Source of the DNA: CAWAND01 sp963783335
GTDB lineage: Bacteria > Chloroflexota > Anaerolineae > Anaerolineales > E44-bin32
DNA length: 64,000 nt
Assembly: GCA_963783335.1 (NCBI GenBank)
Contig: CAWAND010000010.1
Span: 1,426,001-1,490,000, forward strand
Direction of reading: 5' to 3'
In this document: one piece after another, positions 62,216-64,000 of the stretch
Layout: each line of letters opens with the position of its first letter
How positions within the stretch are numbered: position 1 is the first letter of the stretch
Notes under the pieces: generated by a model
The model's input: only the letters and a program-made list of their open reading frames with translations
The model's database searches: none
What the model was told of the DNA's origin: nothing
Program-made: the position numbers and the translations under genes

Positions 62216-62706
62216 CAATGTTCCGGATGAACTTGTGGGGGTCTGCCGGGCGACGAGCCCGGCGGAGGCGCCTGGGTGAATCCGGGCCAGCCCGCACGGC
62301 TCAGCCAATAGTAGACCGCGCAAGCGACACAGAACCCTGCAAACAGGTTCAGGGTCGCCAGGCCGATGACGACCCAGGCCAACGCCCAACCCAGCCCGGG
62401 CCATCCCAAGACCAAGCTCGCCACCGCACCAGTCAAGAATAGGCCCCCCATCAGCTGGGCGAAGCGATGCGGCTCGGGATGATCCATGAGCCGGTCGGGT
62501 TCGACCCAACCCAACCGGGCAAGGGCGCGGTAAATGGGCAGAAAGCCCGGGCGACTGAATGCCACGCCCAACAGCATCACGCCACCCACCAAGGCTGCCA
62601 GCCAGGTGGCATTCAAGACAAAGGCGGCCAACGTGCCGACGATGATCAGGGCCTGGTTGGTGCGCAATGCGGCGTGATCGACGGGTGCCAGGCCGTCAAG
62701 GTTCAC
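62215..62706 (-). CDS. DUF4395 membrane protein
   Basis: A 163-aa protein with about four helices. It starts with VDHAALRTNQALIIVG and includes HRFAQLMGGLFLTGAVA and FCVACAVYYWL, matching DUF4395, a membrane domain often beside rhodanese/thioredoxin-type genes. The C-terminal tail is Pro-rich. The GTG start overlaps the CysO stop. The function is unknown; sulfur transport or redox coupling has been suggested by context only. Confidence 0.82.
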   Translation of the reverse strand: MNLDGLAPVDHAALRTNQALIIVGTLAAFVLNATWLAALVGGVMLLGVAFSRPGFLPIYRALARLGWVEPDRLMDHPEPHRFAQLMGGLFLTGAVASLVLGWPGLGWALAWVVIGLATLNLFAGFCVACAVYYWLSRAGWPGFTQAPPPGSSPGRPPQVHPEH

Positions 62707-62981
62707 GACGTTCCCCCGGCGATGCTGGGTACGATCGTCAGTCGGTCGTCGGGTTGGATGGGCGTGGCCTCGCCAGCCAGGCCGCGCACATCTTCATCGT
62801 TTAGGAAGACGTTGACGTAGGTTCGCAGGCCGCCCTGTTCGTCAAACAAGTGCGTCTTGACGCCAGGATACTGGTCGGCCAACCCGTGTAGGGCCTCGCC
62901 CACTGTGCCGGCTTGGACTTCGATTTCTTTCAAGCCCTGTGTGTAAGGGCGTAGGGGTGTGGGAACACGTACTGCGCTCAT
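62703..62981 (-). CDS. cysO: CysO-type sulfur carrier (MoaD/ThiS family) with C-terminal extension
   Basis: Ubiquitin-like sulfur carrier (92 aa). VRVPTPLRPYTQG is typical of CysO, with FLNDEDVR and DDRLTIVPSIAGG at the end. Two residues (Thr-Ser) follow the Gly-Gly, so the protein must be trimmed before adenylation, unlike mycobacterial CysO which ends in GG. Mec, the next gene, is a JAMM peptidase that could do this. ATG overlaps the Mec stop by 4 bases. Confidence 0.9.
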   Translation of the reverse strand: MSAVRVPTPLRPYTQGLKEIEVQAGTVGEALHGLADQYPGVKTHLFDEQGGLRTYVNVFLNDEDVRGLAGEATPIQPDDRLTIVPSIAGGTS

Positions 62982-63430
62982 GAAACCTCCTGTGATGAGT
63001 CATCTTGCACTTCAAGTCCCTGTTCTTCGAACTGACCCCGGTCCTCGCTGAGAAGCCATGATCGGCTTTCTTTGGCTTTGCCCTTTTGTATGCGAGTGAT
63101 CACGTAGGAAAACCAGGGCAGGGCCCATTGGCGATCGAACTCGGATGGTTGGGCAGGGTGGTCGGGATGCGAATGGAACACGCCGACGATGTCCAAATCG
63201 TGGGAATCGGCGAACTGCTGCGCTTCCAGCATGTCTTGGGGTGAGATCTGGTAGCGGTGATAACGTTCGTCTTCGTCGAAGTCGTTGTCCAGAGGCAGCA
63301 ACTGAGTGACTCTGCGTGATTCACCGTCGACCTCGCCCAGGAGCAAGCCGGCGCCTTCGTTGGGATAATGCGCCTCGCCGTGCGCCTGGATCTGGCTCAG
63401 AAGCTCGGGTGACAAACTCAACCGGCTCAT
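62978..63430 (-). CDS. mec: Mec-type JAMM metallopeptidase
   Basis: Zn-dependent peptidase (150 aa) that releases cysteine from CysO-Cys adducts. Motifs: a Glu in NEGAGLLLGE, HSHPDHPAQPSEFD (H-x-H-P-...-S-x2-D) for zinc and proton transfer, and WFSYVITRIQKG following. It overlaps its upstream and downstream genes by 4 bases, fitting translation in step with CysM and CysO. Confidence 0.93.
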   Translation of the reverse strand: MSRLSLSPELLSQIQAHGEAHYPNEGAGLLLGEVDGESRRVTQLLPLDNDFDEDERYHRYQISPQDMLEAQQFADSHDLDIVGVFHSHPDHPAQPSEFDRQWALPWFSYVITRIQKGKAKESRSWLLSEDRGQFEEQGLEVQDDSSQEVS

Positions 63431-64000
63431 TCGGCGCTCCAGAAGTTTTCGTCAAGGTACTTGACACCCGAATCCGGGAAGATGGCCACAATCACCGCTT
63501 TGGTGAGACCTTTGGCGATTTCAACCGCGGCGGCTGCCGCTGCGCCCGACGAAATGCCCACCAGCAGGCCCTCCTCCCGCGCCAGACGTCGGGTCATGGC
63601 GTAGGCTGCTTCTGTTGACACCGTCACCTGTTCATGGGGGACGTCAGGGTCATAGATCGAGGGCACATCGGATGAAGGCAGATGCTTGAGCCCTTCGATC
63701 CCGTGGAGCGGCCCGTCCGGCTGCACAGCCACCATGCGTGCGGTGGGTAGATATTGGCGCAGGTACCGGCCGATGCCGGTCGAGGTGCCGGTGGTCCCCA
63801 GCCCGGCCACGACGTGTGTCACGCTGCGGTGCGTCTGGGCGACGATCTCCGGACCGGTGGTCTCGAAGTGTGACCGCCAATTGGCGGGATTGTCATATTG
63901 GTCAGCGTAGTAGTAGCGGTCCGGATCTTCGGCTGCCATGTGGGTCGCCACCTGACGCGCGCCATCCGAGCCTTCCAGGGGATCGGTGAGAGTCAGTTGG
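63427..64000 (-). CDS. cysM: Cysteine synthase (CysM-type), partial at the window end
   Basis: C-terminal part (191 codons) of a PLP cysteine synthase. Visible: GARQVATHMAAEDPDRYYY, AGLGTTGTSTGIGRYL, the SSGA-containing loop LLVGISSGAAAAA and FPDSGVKYLDENFW. The DPDRYYYADQYDNPANW part is typical of CysM. With Mec, CysO and MoeZ it uses CysO-thiocarboxylate and O-phosphoserine. The PLP lysine and the start lie beyond 64000. Confidence 0.92.
   Translation of the reverse strand, partial: QLTLTDPLEGSDGARQVATHMAAEDPDRYYYADQYDNPANWRSHFETTGPEIVAQTHRSVTHVVAGLGTTGTSTGIGRYLRQYLPTARMVAVQPDGPLHGIEGLKHLPSSDVPSIYDPDVPHEQVTVSTEAAYAMTRRLAREEGLLVGISSGAAAAAAVEIAKGLTKAVIVAIFPDSGVKYLDENFWSAE

Noticed and set aside
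1..64000. CRISPR arrays, prophage, transposases, rRNA and tRNA genes
   Set aside because: Looked for by eye and none seen: no regularly spaced repeats, no integrase or transposase motifs, no tRNA-like or rRNA sequence. A model-based search could still find a missed tRNA.

Overview
The window is a gene-dense, GC-rich bacterial chromosome segment (about 60% G+C by eye). It carries coenzyme F420 genes, BMP-type nucleoside ABC uptake genes, molybdenum-hydroxylase genes, a T-box leader, RNase Y, CarD and a CysO-type cysteine pathway. Together these suggest a member of the Chloroflexota (Anaerolineae-like). That placement is inferred from gene content; no rRNA is present to confirm it.

Positions 1-32270 form a purine/hydantoin catabolic island on the + strand. 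In order it holds a carbamate kinase, a BMP-type nucleoside ABC transporter, a threonine synthase, a glycosyltransferase, a second PLP enzyme of unclear role, three less related genes (9923-12910), a dihydropyrimidinase/hydantoinase, an SsnA-type aminohydrolase, a complete F420 cluster (npdG, cofE, a PPOX enzyme, an FbiB-like nitroreductase, cofD, cofC, an LLM oxidoreductase), a thioesterase, a CBS-type manganese pyrophosphatase, and then xdhC, a FAD/2Fe-2S fusion subunit, a membrane protein, a 582-residue protein of unknown function, the molybdopterin subunit, yqeB and a yqeC-mocA fusion. The set parallels the E. coli ygeW-xdhD purine-degradation region, with F420 synthesis inserted in the middle. 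The left edge probably cuts the island.

Positions 32300-38700 are informational: a response regulator, aspS behind a probable ribosome-mediated attenuator with an Asn-containing leader peptide, a likely 6S RNA, recA, recX and rny. From 38740 to 45850 on the - strand lie a response regulator, the pyruvate dehydrogenase genes, a lipoprotein and a trpB-type gene under a T-box with a TGG specifier. Positions 46155-59544 hold mixed genes: TMEM175-like channel, GNAT, a MacB-like ABC pair, DegV, a broken SRPBCC gene, ACT, methyltransferase, CarD, membrane proteins and a Zn-ribbon protein. The right end (59686-64000, - strand) holds a SCO protein, then a MoeZ/thioredoxin/DUF4395/CysO/Mec/CysM cysteine-synthesis operon that runs off the window.

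Most adjacent genes overlap by 4 bases (ATGA or GTGA). Five genes carry single-base frameshifts (arcC, the second PLP enzyme, aspS, recX, an SRPBCC gene). Two are essential or near-essential genes, so assembly indels are the simplest explanation. Four copies of a TTGTGA-N6-TCACAA-type palindrome lie between genes from 45.8 to 60.5 kb and suggest a Crp/Fnr-family regulon.
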